64,000 nt of DNA from Ichthyophis bannanicus (lineage: Eukaryota > Chordata > Amphibia > Gymnophiona > Ichthyophiidae): the NCBI GenBank assembly GCA_033557465.1, contig JAWIIG010000038.1, positions 496,001 to 560,000 of the forward strand, read 5' to 3'. Position 1 is the stretch's first letter. Every line of letters begins with the position of its first letter. The translations under genes and the position numbers were made by a program. This document shows positions 42,590-52,875 of this stretch, in pieces. The notes under the pieces are model-generated. The model did no database searches and was not told the origin of the DNA. It saw only the letters and a program-made list of their open reading frames with translations.

Positions 42590-43800
42590 ATTCCCTTCTA
42601 GTCCCTGCATCAGCCCATTTCCAGTCCTAGCCCCCCATTAGCCCATTTCCAGTCCTAGCCCCCCCCCCATCAACCCAATACCAGTCTTAGCCCCCCCATC
42701 AACCCACTTCCAGTCCTAACCCCCCATCACTCCATTTTCAGTTTAAGCCCCCCCATAACCCATTACCAGTCCTAACCCCCCATCAGCCCACTTCCAGTCC
42801 TAACCCCATCAACCCATTTCCAGTCAGCCCCCCATAGCCCATTGCCAGTCCTAACCCCCCCCATCAGCCCACAGTCCATTACCAGTCCTAACCCCATCAG
42901 CCCACCTCAAGTCCTAACCCCTCCCCATCAGCCCCTGTCCTGTCCTAGCCCCCCCCATAGTCCATTATCTGTCCTAACCCCCCATAGCCCATTATATGAC
43001 TTCGGGTTTCAGCCTTCAGCCCTTTTCCAGTCTTAACCCCCCCATATCCCATTTCCAGTCCTAACCCCCCCATCAGCCCACAGTCCATTACCAGTCCTAA
43101 CCCCATCAGCCCACCTCAAGTCCTAACCCCTTCCCATCAGCCCATTTCCTGTCCTAGCCCCCCATAGCCCATTACCAGTCCTAACCCCCCCCAACAGCCA
43201 CAGCCCATTACCAGTCCTAACTCCATCAGCCCACCTCCAGTCTTAATCCCCCAGCCCATTTCCAGTCCTAGCAACCCCCCAACCCATTACCAGTCCTAGC
43301 CCCCCATAGCCCACTCCCAGTCCTAATCCCACCAGCCCATTTCCAGTCCTAATCCCCATCACCCAATTTTTAGTTTAAGCCCCCCCCCATAGCCCATTAC
43401 CAGTCCTAAGCCCCCATCAACCCACTTCCAGTCCTAATCCCATCAGCCCCTATAGACTTAGCTCCCCCATAGCCCATAGCCCCCCCCATAGCCCATCACC
43501 ACTCCTAACCCCCCCATAGCTCATTACCAGTCCTAACCCCCCCAACAGCCCACAGCCATTACCACTCCTAACCCCCCCAGCCCATCACCAGTCCTAACCC
43601 CCCCAACCCCCCACAGCATTTCCCACTCTTAACCCCCCCAGCCCATCACCAGTCCTAACCCCCCCAGCAGCCCACAGCCATTACCACTCCTAACCCCCCC
43701 AGCCCATCACCACTCCTAACCCCAACAGCCCACAGCCATTACCACTCCTACCCCCCCCAGCCCATCACCAGTCCTAACCCCCCCAGCCCACCCCAGCCCA
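42590..43800. repeat. C-rich degenerate minisatellite
   Basis: Dozens of irregular iterations of a 25-35 bp block, of the form CCCATTACCAGTCCTAACC followed by a C-run and ATCAG or ATAG. Unit length varies because of the C-runs. The plus strand has very few G outside CAG and AGTCC words. It ends at the start of the GC palindrome at about 43810. Confidence 0.8.
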
Positions 43801-43821
43801 GCGAATTTTTTTTTACAAAAC

Positions 43822-44220
43822 AAGCTGTCGTTGCCTCTGCCGGGGCCGGGGCCGCGGCGGCAAAATCGAGTGTGCCGCGGGGCCCCCCCTGCCCAGCAGA
43901 GCCTGCCCTCCCCGGTATCACCTCTCTCAGCTGCCTCCCTCCAGTCACACGCGCCGGCTTTCAGAGCGCGAGGGAAGAGTTTTTCCCTCGCTGCTCTGTT
44001 TAAGCCCGCGGGGGCTGATGGGACTTCCCATCAGCCCCCGCGGGCTTAACAGAGCAACGAGGGAGAAACTCACCTCGCGCTCTGAAAGCCGGCGCGTGTG
44101 ACTGGAGGGAGGCAGCTGAGAGAGGTGATACCGGGGAGGGCAGGCTCTGCTGGGCAGGGGGGGCCCCGCGGCACACTCGATTCTGCCGCGGCGGCCCCGG
44201 CAGAGGCAACGACAGCTTTT
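43822..44220. repeat. GC-rich near-perfect palindrome, about 200-bp arms
   Basis: AAGCTGTCGTTGCCTCTGCC near 43823 is repeated in inverse near 44199-44218, and homology continues to a centre at 44025-44026 (GATGGGA-CT-TCCCATC). Arms differ by a net 10 bp indel and few substitutions. Arms are CpG-rich. Identical peptide frames are read on both strands, as expected from the palindrome. It sits beside a hAT terminus (44372), so it may be the inner part of a foldback MITE. Confidence 0.85.
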
Positions 44221-44372
44221 TTTTTTTTTTAATTTTAATGATGGATCAGAATGTTTTTTGCGCGGGGCCCCCTGAAACGCGGGGCCCTGTGCAAAAAACA
44301 TTCCCGGTGGGCCCTTGCCAGCTGTGGGCCCTACGCCACGGCGTACGTGGCGTATAGGCAAATCCGGCCCTG
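44221..44372. mobile_element. hAT-type element right end
   Basis: The sequence ends GGCAAATCCGGCCCTG, whose complement CAGGGCCGGATTTGCC is a hAT-like terminus. CCACGGCGTACGTGGCG just inside is itself an inverted motif. A matching left terminus was not found. The palindrome and possibly the minisatellite may lie inside the same element. Confidence 0.5.
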
Positions 44373-44860
44373 GTCTTCCCAAATAACTAGGAAGACCACT
44401 TTCTGCTTAGGTACCCCTCTCTCATCCTGCATCTCTAGGGTCTTAAGATCCTGCAAGGCATTTCTCCAGTGCCAGTAAGCTGGCAGTTCTGCTTGTGTCC
44501 AGTGTTGAAGGATAATTTTTCCCCCCCCACTAGAAAGGCTTTTCTGACTTAATCCTGGTGCAATGAACAGTACCTGGTAACGCTGTGTTGAAGAGTAATC
44601 CCAAAAAATATGCCTTATGGCCCCCTCACTCCACATACATTTCTGACAAATGGGTGTATTCACTGCCCCTTGCCTGCGAGAAGTATGTCCTGTGCAAGAA
44701 ACAATATTGACATTCTCACAGCCAGGCACTACAGACCATTCCTAGGATCTATGCAAAACAGCTTGAAAGTGCACTCTTCTAACTCCACAACTCAACTCCT
44801 GCATTCATTTCGAATGCACTTCGAAACTTTGTGTTCAGTCATTCAAATAATAATATTAAA
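44373..44860 (-). pseudogene. L1/Tx1-type ORF2 C-terminal fragment
   Basis: The minus-strand translation reads TPICQKCMWSEGAIRHIFWDYSST, then QHWTQAELPAYWHWRNALQDL and KVVFLVIWED. This resembles the C-terminal Cys/His segment of L1/Tx1-clade ORF2 proteins ('C..C....G...H..W.C', followed by Trp-rich sequence). Only the C-terminus is left. It is the one trace in the window of an L1-type ORF2, the kind of enzyme the ORF1-only elements would need. Confidence 0.55.
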
Positions 44861-45164
44861 GCAGATTTTTCCCAATAGGAGTTTGTGATTCATGTAATTT
44901 TCTAACCAAAATATAAATCTGCAGTCAAGAGAGAGACTATAGAAGAATTATATTCAGTTTCAACTAAGTTGTTTAAAGCACAATTTGTGTTCAGTAACTT
45001 TTTTTTAAACTATCTTTTATTTCAATGAGCAAGGACATACAAACATGACAGTGCTCAGTATCAACTCACAAGACGTTCCGAACACATCGGAGTATAACAT
45101 TTTTGAAATAAAGAGATCTGTGGGACTGTATACTTGTCTAAGAAGTGGCACAAAGTGTACATAG

Positions 45165-45262
45165 TTCTACGCGGACAAGCAGGATAAATCCTCACGTATG
45201 GATGACTTCTCCAACAGAGCCCGCCAGGAATTTCCTCAGCTTCTTCTAGAAGCTTTCAGATG
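45165..45262 (+). mobile_element. Solo DIRS family A terminus
   Basis: GGACAAGCAGGATAAATCCTCACGTATGG, ACAGAGCCCGCC and TTCTAGAAGCTTTC correspond to the left end of the DIRS at 18091-18190. No DIRS coding sequence follows. Confidence 0.55.
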
Positions 45263-45473
45263 GAGGGTTAAGGTGGGCAGTCAGGAAAACAGAGTGAAGG
45301 ATGTAAAGGGTGTAGGAAGATGGAGAAACAAGTAATAGAAAAAGGACATGGGAAAGTGGGAGAGAAGCAGTGCAGGGAGGAGTTGCAGATATGATGAAAA
45401 TGACAATGGACAAGAAAGGTTGATGTCAGATAGATAAAAGAAAAAAAGGAACAAGTGAGGAAAGCATGTAGAT

Positions 45474-45651
45474 AGAGCCAGGCCCACCATTAGGCAAACT
45501 AGGCAATCGCCTGTGGCAGCAGCAGCTTCTGGGGGGCGATAAAGAGCAGGGCATTAAGAGCTAAACAATAGATTCTGACAGCCAGGGAGGATATAATGCT
45601 TAAGGTTTGCCTAGGGCACAACACTTTGAGCCAACTTGGGGGCTGGCCCTG
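45474..45651. mobile_element. hAT-type MITE, short
   Basis: The body starts CCAGGCCCACCATTAGGC and ends GGGGGCTGGCCCTG. CATGTAGAT occurs on both sides (45465-45473 and 45652-45660), an 8-9 bp duplication fitting hAT. Inner words (AAAGAGCAGGGCATTAA, TTGCCTAGGGCAC) are shared with 14754-15049. Confidence 0.65.
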
Positions 45652-46259
45652 CATGTAGATCATTGCTCATGATATTCTTTGCAATCCTTCAGCATGTGAA
45701 TGCGTGTGTGTGTTTGTGTTTCTTCTGTGTACGTCTTGTAGTGCTATGCAGATGTTCAGTAGTAGTACTAGTAGTAGTAGCAGCATGTGTATCTATGTTG
45801 AATTTTGTGTATCTCTGATATGGAGGGGAGAAGCATAGATGTAGTTTGCCAGCTGTGTTTGGGGGGCAAGGCATAGGAAGCACAGATTAGTGGTAGGGGA
45901 GAGGTGTACCTTCTCCTCCTCCCCTCAGATGGACATTGATTAGCTTTCTCCCTCCTCTCCCACCCCAACCTGCTCTTTTCCACACATGTTGTTGTTGTTA
46001 AGTGCCGTCTTTATTGTTTTCCTAGTCCCCCATCTCCTCCTCCTGTTGCCAACAGCCTTAAAAGTTCCCACCTTTTCAGTTGCAGCTGCAGCAGGGTGGC
46101 AGAATAAAATATTTTCAGACTTTTGTATTTCTCTGTTTCTTTTCTTTTTTTTTGTTTTTTGTTTTAGATTTTCATTTCTCAAGTCTTTTTTACTAATTAT
46201 GATTTTTTTCTTTAAGAAATCGGAGGGGAGAGGAAATGTGTAAGATTTCTAAGTTTTCT

Positions 46260-46940
46260 TCTTCTTTTGTCCATTTTATTCCTCAGCATTTACTATAGAT
46301 TTTTTCAGTCTGCTGTCTCTCTTGCTTACATTTATGTTCCATTTCTTTTATTCTCATTTTTAACTTGTGTTTCCCTTTATCCACCTAGATACTTCAATTC
46401 CCCTCACCCCCTTCCTTCTCTCCCCACATCCCTTTTTCCTTACCTCCCTACACACTCATTCTTTTCAACCTTTTCAAAATTCCCTCATTCTTCACCTATT
46501 TCCATCATCTCGTCCTCCACCTCCTCCTTGCCTCTATTCCACATAACTGTCTCTCTCCTTCCTTCTCTCTCCTTCCTTCTTTCTCACTTATCTCTCAGTT
46601 CTTCTTCATCTTCTCTCCTTTCCCTCCTTTCACCCTCTGTCTCCTGTAGCTTTTTTCCATTTCTTTCTTCCAGTGTCTCTCCTTTATCTACTCCTCCCCA
46701 TTTCTTATTCCCCTTCTTATACCCTCTTATCTCTCTGCCATCTCTCACTTCCCCCTCTCCAGCACACTCGCTCTTTCTCTGTACTTTCCCTTCCTCTTAT
46801 TTGCATACCCTGTCCCCTACATTCTTTCTGGCACTCATTCAGTTTAATCATCCTTATTCCCTCCCTATTTCTCCCTCATCTCCCCTCCCTGTTCCAGAGT
46901 AACCCCCTCCCTCTCATTTGTTTTCCCTCTCTTAACCCCA
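46260..46940. repeat. Polypyrimidine tract
   Basis: About 680 bp, overwhelmingly C and T on the plus strand, with a long frame rich in Ser, Leu, Pro and Phe that reflects composition. No motif supports a protein. Long homopurine-homopyrimidine tracts can form triplex DNA (general knowledge). Confidence 0.7.
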
Positions 46941-47784
46941 TCATTCCATGGACCACCCGATCCCATGAAATCTCTGGTTGTTGCTGTGAGCAGCTTCTTC
47001 CTGTTCCTGTGACGGCATCAGTGCTAATAAGAACAGAAATGCGCCATGGAATCTCTTGCAGAAACACTCTGCAAGGCTTTGCTGGTTCCTTGCCCTCTGA
47101 CCCCCACTTCCTATTGCCATGGGGGTGGCATCAGCAGAGCTTTGCAGAGTGGAGGGACTATGTAGTATGTTTCTGTTTTTATTAGTGCATTAATTGCCCA
47201 TGCAGCGTCACATACACCTCGCATAAATCTCATACCTAGACTCTACTCCTGTGCCCAACGTGGCTTAATCACATCTGTACACAGACCAAGAAACAGAATC
47301 CCTCTGCTGTTATCAAAATCAAAAGTACCAACATAAGGGGTCCATAAGAGGGACCACAATCAACCAATACAACATGAAATGTATACTCCTCACTGGAAGT
47401 TCAGCTTGTAACAAGATACAAATTCTTGTCGATCGCCTCAGTGACCACTAAATAGACATCATATGTGTAACAGAATCCTGGTTCACAGACAGTGTCTTGA
47501 TAAATCAGCTCATAACTCCCAGTCACAAAATATTTAGCTGTCCCAGAACCAACTACAGAGGTGGAGGCGTCTTCATCCTAGCCAGGAATGACCTGGAGTT
47601 CCGAACTCTTCAGGAGGAAGCATGGACACACTCTGCATCACGAGCAAACACCTGACACTCTACCTAGCATACAGGATCCCTAACTCAAGGATAGAGGAAT
47701 TACCAACTCTCTGCAGCTCCTTATTGGGAGACCTTATCTTGCATGGAAACGATGGAAGCAATAAATTGCACACAATTTTTACTC

Positions 47785-48085
47785 AGGGAGGAGTAGCCTA
47801 GTGGTTGGGGCAAGGTACTTCAGGCCGGAAGGTCGGGGGTTCAAATCCCACTAGAGGACAGCAACCTTGGGCCGGAAGGACTGGGGTTTCTAGTCCCACA
47901 GGTGCTCCTTGTGGCCTTGGGCAAGCCACTTAACCCTCCATTGCCCATGTTCCCTGTAAGTATTAGTGTATGTGTCTCATATCCCCACGTGTTAAATGTA
48001 TCCCCCAATTTGTTGTGACTGCTTTGATTGAAGGATAAGGCAGTATACAAAACTGTCTAAATAAATAAAAATAAATAAATATGCT
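47785..48085 (+). mobile_element. tRNA-derived SINE with LINE-like tail
   Basis: GGAGTAGCCTAGTGGTTGGGG (A box) and GGGGTTCAAATCCC (B box), then GGTGCTCCTTGTGGCCTTGGGC, CCCTCCATTGCCC and a tail GATAAGGCAGTATACAAAAC with TAAATAAAA repeats. The tail matches L2-type LINE 3' ends, suggesting that the SINE borrows an L2 machinery. An inverted copy lies at 48472-48683. Confidence 0.8.
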
Positions 48086-48116
48086 AACACACACGAAAGG
48101 AAACACACTTGACTTT

Positions 48117-49440
48117 GTTTATTGATTTACTTGATATACTGCTCCTTCATGACACCAGGACGGTGTACAATTTATAAAACATACATGTGCGGCCGAAGCC
48201 AGAAAGGAAAGGAACTATAATGCTGGATAGAAAAGGAAAAGGACATCTTAATCATACTAGAGAAGAAGACCAGAGGACAGAAACAGAATATCTTCAGGTA
48301 TTGGGGGAGGGAAGGTCAAATGCAGAGCAGAAGAGATGAGTTTTCAAAAGGGACTTAAATCTAGAGAAAGTTGGCTCCAGGCAGAGGGTAGTGGGGAGGG
48401 AGTTCTATAGGGATGGACCTAGGAAAAAGAAAGCGGACTGTCGAGTGGATTGTAAGTGAGCATGGGATTTTATTTATTTATTTAGACAGTTTTTGTATAC
48501 CGCCTTATCCTTCAATCAAAGCGGTCACAACACAATTGGGGGATACATTTAACACGCGGGGATATGAGACACATACACTAATACTTACAGGGAACATGGG
48601 CAATGGAGGGTTAAGTGGCTTGCCCAAGACCACAAGGAGCATCTGTGGGACTAGAAACCCCAGTCCTTCCGGCCCAAGAGGATGGTGAAGGGAGATGAAG
48701 ACTGTTAATATGAACTGAGCGGAGGCTGCACATGCGAGTGTGAAATTAGAGGGAGTCTGCCAGATATTGTGGGGTGTGGGTATAAATGGCCTGATGCACT
48801 AGTATGAGAATCTTGTAGCGGATGTGATATTCCATGGGGAGCCAAACAAGCTGAATAAGGAGCGGCTTGATGTGGTCCCGACGAGTGGGTGTGTGCGATA
48901 ATTCTGGCTGCTGTGTTTTGAATCAGTTGAAGATGGTGAAGTTGGAACTGTGGGACACCAGAAAGGGCAAGATTACAGAAATCAAGACGGGACATAACTA
49001 AAGACAGAAGAAGAGTTGTCAGTGCTGGAAGAGAGAGAGGAAAGGACGGATTGCGTGAATTTGGCGAAGATAGAAAAAAGACCTCCTTGTGAGCTGAGAA
49101 ATATGGTTGTGAAGTGATAAGTTAGACTCACAAGTTACTCCAAGATAGCAGAGAAAAAATACCAGAGGAATGGGGGAGTTAGAGAGGACAGGGGCCAACG
49201 AGTGCGAACCATAAAGCCAATGTTTTAGATAGATTGAAGTGAAGACAGCGGTTAACCAGTTAGAGACTTGGGACATGCAAGTGTTGAGGGGGGAAAGATC
49301 AGGTTGAAATGGATTTGTATGGTGAAACGGGATGATTGCTGGATAAACAGAGTGAGTGGTGCGAGAGACATTGAACAGGAGACGTGCCAGAACTGAATCT
49401 CGGGGTCTCCACAGCAGGGAGGGACTGGATTAGAAGATGT
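48117..49440 (-). pseudogene. L2-like LINE inserted antisense
   Basis: On the minus strand: VFFLCYLGVTCESNLSLHNHISQL (primer grip 'YLGV..D'), SRLDFCNLALSGVPQFQLHHL, QLIQNTAARII, then HLYPHPTISGRLP and a decayed C-terminus, ending in a TTTATTGATTTACTTGATATACTGC tail at 48117. It is split near its 3' end by a SINE (48472-48683). It is a different subfamily from the 38.9-kb L2. Confidence 0.7.
48472..48683 (-). mobile_element. SINE, inverted relative to the 47785 copy
   Basis: Starts TTTATTTATTTATTTAGACAG, then GTATACCGCCTTATCCTTCAATCAAAGC and GAGGGTTAAGTGGCTTGCCC, ending near CAGTCCTTCCGGCCC. It is the reverse complement of most of 47850-48085, with few differences. Confidence 0.75.
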
Positions 49441-50166
49441 ATCACTCGAGTGTGCCCCACAACAAATGATCAGAGACAACCACCCTCCACCTCCATCAGT
49501 ACACACCGTACTTTGGTCTGACGACAAGACAATAACATTCTACATCCCACAGAATGCCACGAACTACAAGGACACAACTAAAAAAAACACAACTCGCAGG
49601 TTCCTACCTCTAGACAAGAAAACATTCATAGACAGTGTTGTACCAAATATTGACCACAGCACTGACAGCATTGATACAGTAATCCACAATTGGAATTGAG
49701 ATATCAGCAGAATCACATTAAAATCACAGACAAGCATGACCCATAAACTACGTACTACTGCAGCATGGTACTCTGCAGATCTAAAGGAGGCCAAAACGCA
49801 AGCTCAGATGAGTAGAGAGACAATGGAGACATTCTAAGATGTAAGCAATCTTGAAATATATATGGCTGAACTACATGGGTACCAGACCTTAGTAAACAAT
49901 AAGAAAAGACAATACCACACTAAAATCATTTTAAAACTCGCTTAATTGCCCCAGAGAGCTGCTTGAAATCATGAAGTCCTTACTAAGAATCCCCAAGTAA
50001 GACAACGCAGATGATGAGTCTTTCCCACAGATTCTGGTCAACCACTTTCAAAACCAGGCAAGTCTGCAAAACAACCCAAGATTAACAACGACAACATATG
50101 GAAACGGCATCTCCACTACAATCGCTTGGCAATCATTTATACCTGAATCACCAGAGCACTTGGAAT

Positions 50167-50484
50167 CAGGCCTGTACCTAGCCCTGTGCGAGCGGTGTGG
50201 CCACACAGGACGCAAAGGCTTAAGGGGTGCATTTTAGCTTTCTTCCATTGCCTGCTGCTGCCACTTTTTCTTCTCTCAGCAGCGGCAGGCAACGGAAGAA
50301 AGCTAAAATGCGTCCCTTAAGCCTTCCGCCGGCATACTAAGCAGATCTTTCCCTCCCTGCTCTTGCTTAGCATGCCGGCGATTTGCACATCGGGCACACC
50401 TCTTCTCTCCCACCGTGGGGGGGGGGGGGCAAGCACCCGATGTGCAAGTCGCACAGGGCGCGATCTTCCCTCATTACGGCCCTG
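50167..50484. mobile_element. hAT foldback MITE with 8-bp target duplication
   Basis: CAGGCCTGTACCTAGCCC at the left and TCATTACGGCCCTG at the right, bracketed by CTTGGAAT at 50159-50166 and 50485-50492. Inside, GGCTTAAGGGGTGCATTTTAGC pairs with GCTAAAATGCGTCCCTTAAGCC, and GCACATCGGGCAC with its inverse further on. A run of about 13 G occurs at about 50417. It is inserted in the L2 LINE. Confidence 0.8.
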
Positions 50485-51017
50485 CTTGGAATGCATTATC
50501 AGCAACCTTAATACCACAACTTCCCCACTTAATCTGTGCCCAGTCAGCTGGATCGAAGTAGCTAAAAATGATTTACTACCCATCATACACACGATCCACA
50601 GCTCTCCCTTACACAAGGATATATGCCCCCTGAGCTGAAGAAATTTTCTGTGCAACCCATAAGAAAAAAAACCCGGATTAGAACCTAAACAACCCAACTC
50701 CTACAGTCCTATCTCTAGTATACCATTCCTCGCAAAAATCATTGAAAAGGTGGTATTACTACAGCTCCAGCAACATGTCGACTCAAATGCCCCACTCTAC
50801 CCCAAACTATACGGTTTTAAGCCCATCTATGGAGTGGGAGCACTATTAACAGCTCTCAAGGACAAGACGGTGGAACCAGTGCCCCACTATCTCAAGGGCA
50901 AGGGGTTCTACTCCAAGTACTTCCTCATGCCAAAAAGGACTGGAGGCCTAAGGCCCGTCCTCGACCTGCACAACCTGAACCAGTTCCTGGTGAGGGAGAA
51001 GTTCAAGATGCTCTCCC

Positions 51018-51860
51018 TTGGAGCATTGCTGGCTATGTTCCTTGGATCTGAAGGATGCTTACATTCACATCCTCATTTACCCCAACCACCCATGGTGGAG
51101 GCATTACCAATACAGGGTACTGCCTTTCGGCTTGACCTCTGCCCCGAGGGTCTTCGCAAAATGCGTGGCAGTCGTAGCCACCTTCTTCCGTCTCCAGGGG
51201 GTCTTTGTCTTCCCCTATCCGGATGACTGGCTCATAAAAGGAAGCACGGTCTCAGAGGTGCAGCAGCCCACTGCACACACCATCCAGGTCCTGAAACACT
51301 TGGGATTTGTGATAAACTACCCCAAGTCCCACCTTTTCCTGACACAGTGTCTGGAGTTCATAGGGACAAGACTGGACATCCTCCAGGCAAAGGCCTTCCT
51401 GCCTGGAGACCGAGCTGACCATCTAAGGGCCCTAGCCCTGGACGTACAGCACCACTTCTCAGTACCTGCCCGGCTCCTCTTGCGCCTACTCGGGCATATG
51501 GCCTCCACGGTCCACATCACCCCAGATGCCCGCTTCCACATGAGGGCCGTGCAATGGTGCCTTCAGGACCAGTGGACTCAAGCCATGGGACGCCTCTGGG
51601 ACAAAGTCTCAGTGACCCGTCAGTTGGTGGACTCCCTAACCTGGCGGCGGACTCCCCAAAACCTTGAGGCGGGGATGCCTTTCCAGGCCCTGATCCCCTT
51701 AAGGGTCCTCACTACAGATGCCTCCTTGCTCGGCTGGGGAGCCCACTGCGAGGAACTCTGAACCAAGGGCATCTGGTCTCAGGATGAGAGCGACCAGCAT
51801 ATCAATCTCCTGGAGTTACAGGCCATATACTTAGCCCTCCGAGCCTTTTGTCACCACCTA
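51018..51860 (+). pseudogene. DIRS reverse transcriptase / RNase H, family A
   Basis: A 247-residue frame with CSLDLKDAYIHILIYP (motif A), YQYRVLPFGLTSAPRVFAKC (motif B) and VFPYPDDWLIKG, where the polymerase motif is PDD with Pro in place of the usual Leu (YLDD). Then HTIQVLKHLGFVINYPKSHL and LTTDASLLGWGAH, the RNase H start, followed after a stop by NLLELQAIYLALRAF and MDNQVAMFCVNK (RNase H middle). The change at YLDD and the following stop argue against activity. Confidence 0.8.
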
Positions 51861-52049
51861 CGGCACTAGCCGGTGTTGGTCCAGATGGACAACCAGGTGG
51901 CAATGTTCTGTGTGAACAAACGGGGGGGGGGGGGGGCATGAGGTCTCATGCCCTCTGCTGAGAGGCAGTGGTTCTCTGCTCCTACGCACTCTGGTAGGGT
52001 ATACTTCCGTTGGCAGTATACTTGCCAGGCCAGAACAACTTGCGGGACT

Positions 52050-52875
52050 GACCTGTTCTGCCTGGTGGGACAGGTGCTACAGTATCTTCTCCACCTCTCG
52101 GAATCCGGGCTTAACTCGAACTCTGTCAGGGTGCACTACAGTGCCCTGGTGGCACACCACCACCTGGTGGATGGCAAATCCCTCTCGATCCAGCTGTTGG
52201 TGACCTGCTTCCTATGAGGTCTGCCCTTTCAGCCTCTGGCTACCAGCCACTTGTGATACCTCTCGTGGAAGATGGCATTCCTGGTCACGCTCACCTTCGC
52301 TCGCAGGGTTAATGAGCTTGAGGCCTTAGTGGCGGAGGCGCTATAAACCAAGTTCTATGAGAACAGGGTAGTGCTCCACACACACCCTAAATTCCTTCCG
52401 AAGGTGGTATCGTCCTTCCACCTCAATCAGGAGGTGGTACTTCCCACCTTCTTCCCGAGAACTCACTCCAGTAGAGGAGAGACTGTCCTCCACACCCTGG
52501 ACTGTAAGAGGGCCTTGTCCTACATCCAGCATACTCAGGGCCACGGCAAAGCTGCTCAGCTTTTTGTCTCGTATGACCCCAGTAGACTGGGGAGGCGTTG
52601 ACCAAACATACACTGTCCATCTGGGTGGTGGACTGTATCGCCCTCGCCTATGAGCAAGCAAGGCTCCTGCTGGAAGGCTGAGTCATGGTGCACCGTTTCA
52701 GGGCCATGGCGACCTCAGTGGCAAACCTGCACTCCGTCCCGATGGTGGTCATCTGCTGGGCTGCCACCTGGTCTTCAGTCCATACCTTTGCAGCTCGTTA
52801 CTGCCTGGAAAGGGAGTCCCGACGCGTCAGTGCCTTTAGCCAGGCCGTGCTCTGGAATCTTTTCGGGGTTTAGGC
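52050..52875 (+). pseudogene. DIRS tyrosine recombinase, family A copy 2
   Basis: Frames include LQYLLHLSESGLNSNSVRVHYSALVAHHHLV, LHTHPKFLPKVVSSFHLNQEVVLPTFFP and, at the end, VHRFRAMATSVANLHSVPMVVICWAATWSSVHTF with AARYCLE. The His-x-x-Arg (HRFR) and Tyr (RYCLE) of the active site are recognisable, but several stops and frameshifts separate the parts. Compare the uninterrupted version at 20921-21814. Confidence 0.75.

Larger units (their letters stand above)
47330..50862 (+). pseudogene. L2-type LINE with nested insertions
   Basis: Plus-strand remnants in LINE order: endonuclease start (YNMKCILLTGSSACNKIQILVDRL, IICVTESWFTDS, YRGGGVFILARNDLEF; 47370-47610), the region between endonuclease and RT (KKNTTRRFLPLDKKTFIDSV and AAWYSADLKEAKTQA; 49440-49830), and RT fingers (IPFLAKIIEKVVLLQLQQHV, LYGFKPIYGVGALL; 50720-50855). 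They are interrupted by a SINE (47785-48085), an antisense LINE (48117-49440) and a hAT MITE (50167-50484). At about 50860 the sequence turns into a DIRS reverse transcriptase without a break in frame. Confidence 0.75.

Noticed and set aside
43831..44209. Pro/Ala-rich ORFs in the GC palindrome as a CpG-island first exon
   Set aside because: Mirror-image frames on both strands come from the palindrome; no promoter-exon evidence.
46267..46902. 211-residue Ser/Leu/Pro/Phe-rich ORF as a membrane protein
   Set aside because: It is explained by a polypyrimidine tract; composition alone produces hydrophobic codons.
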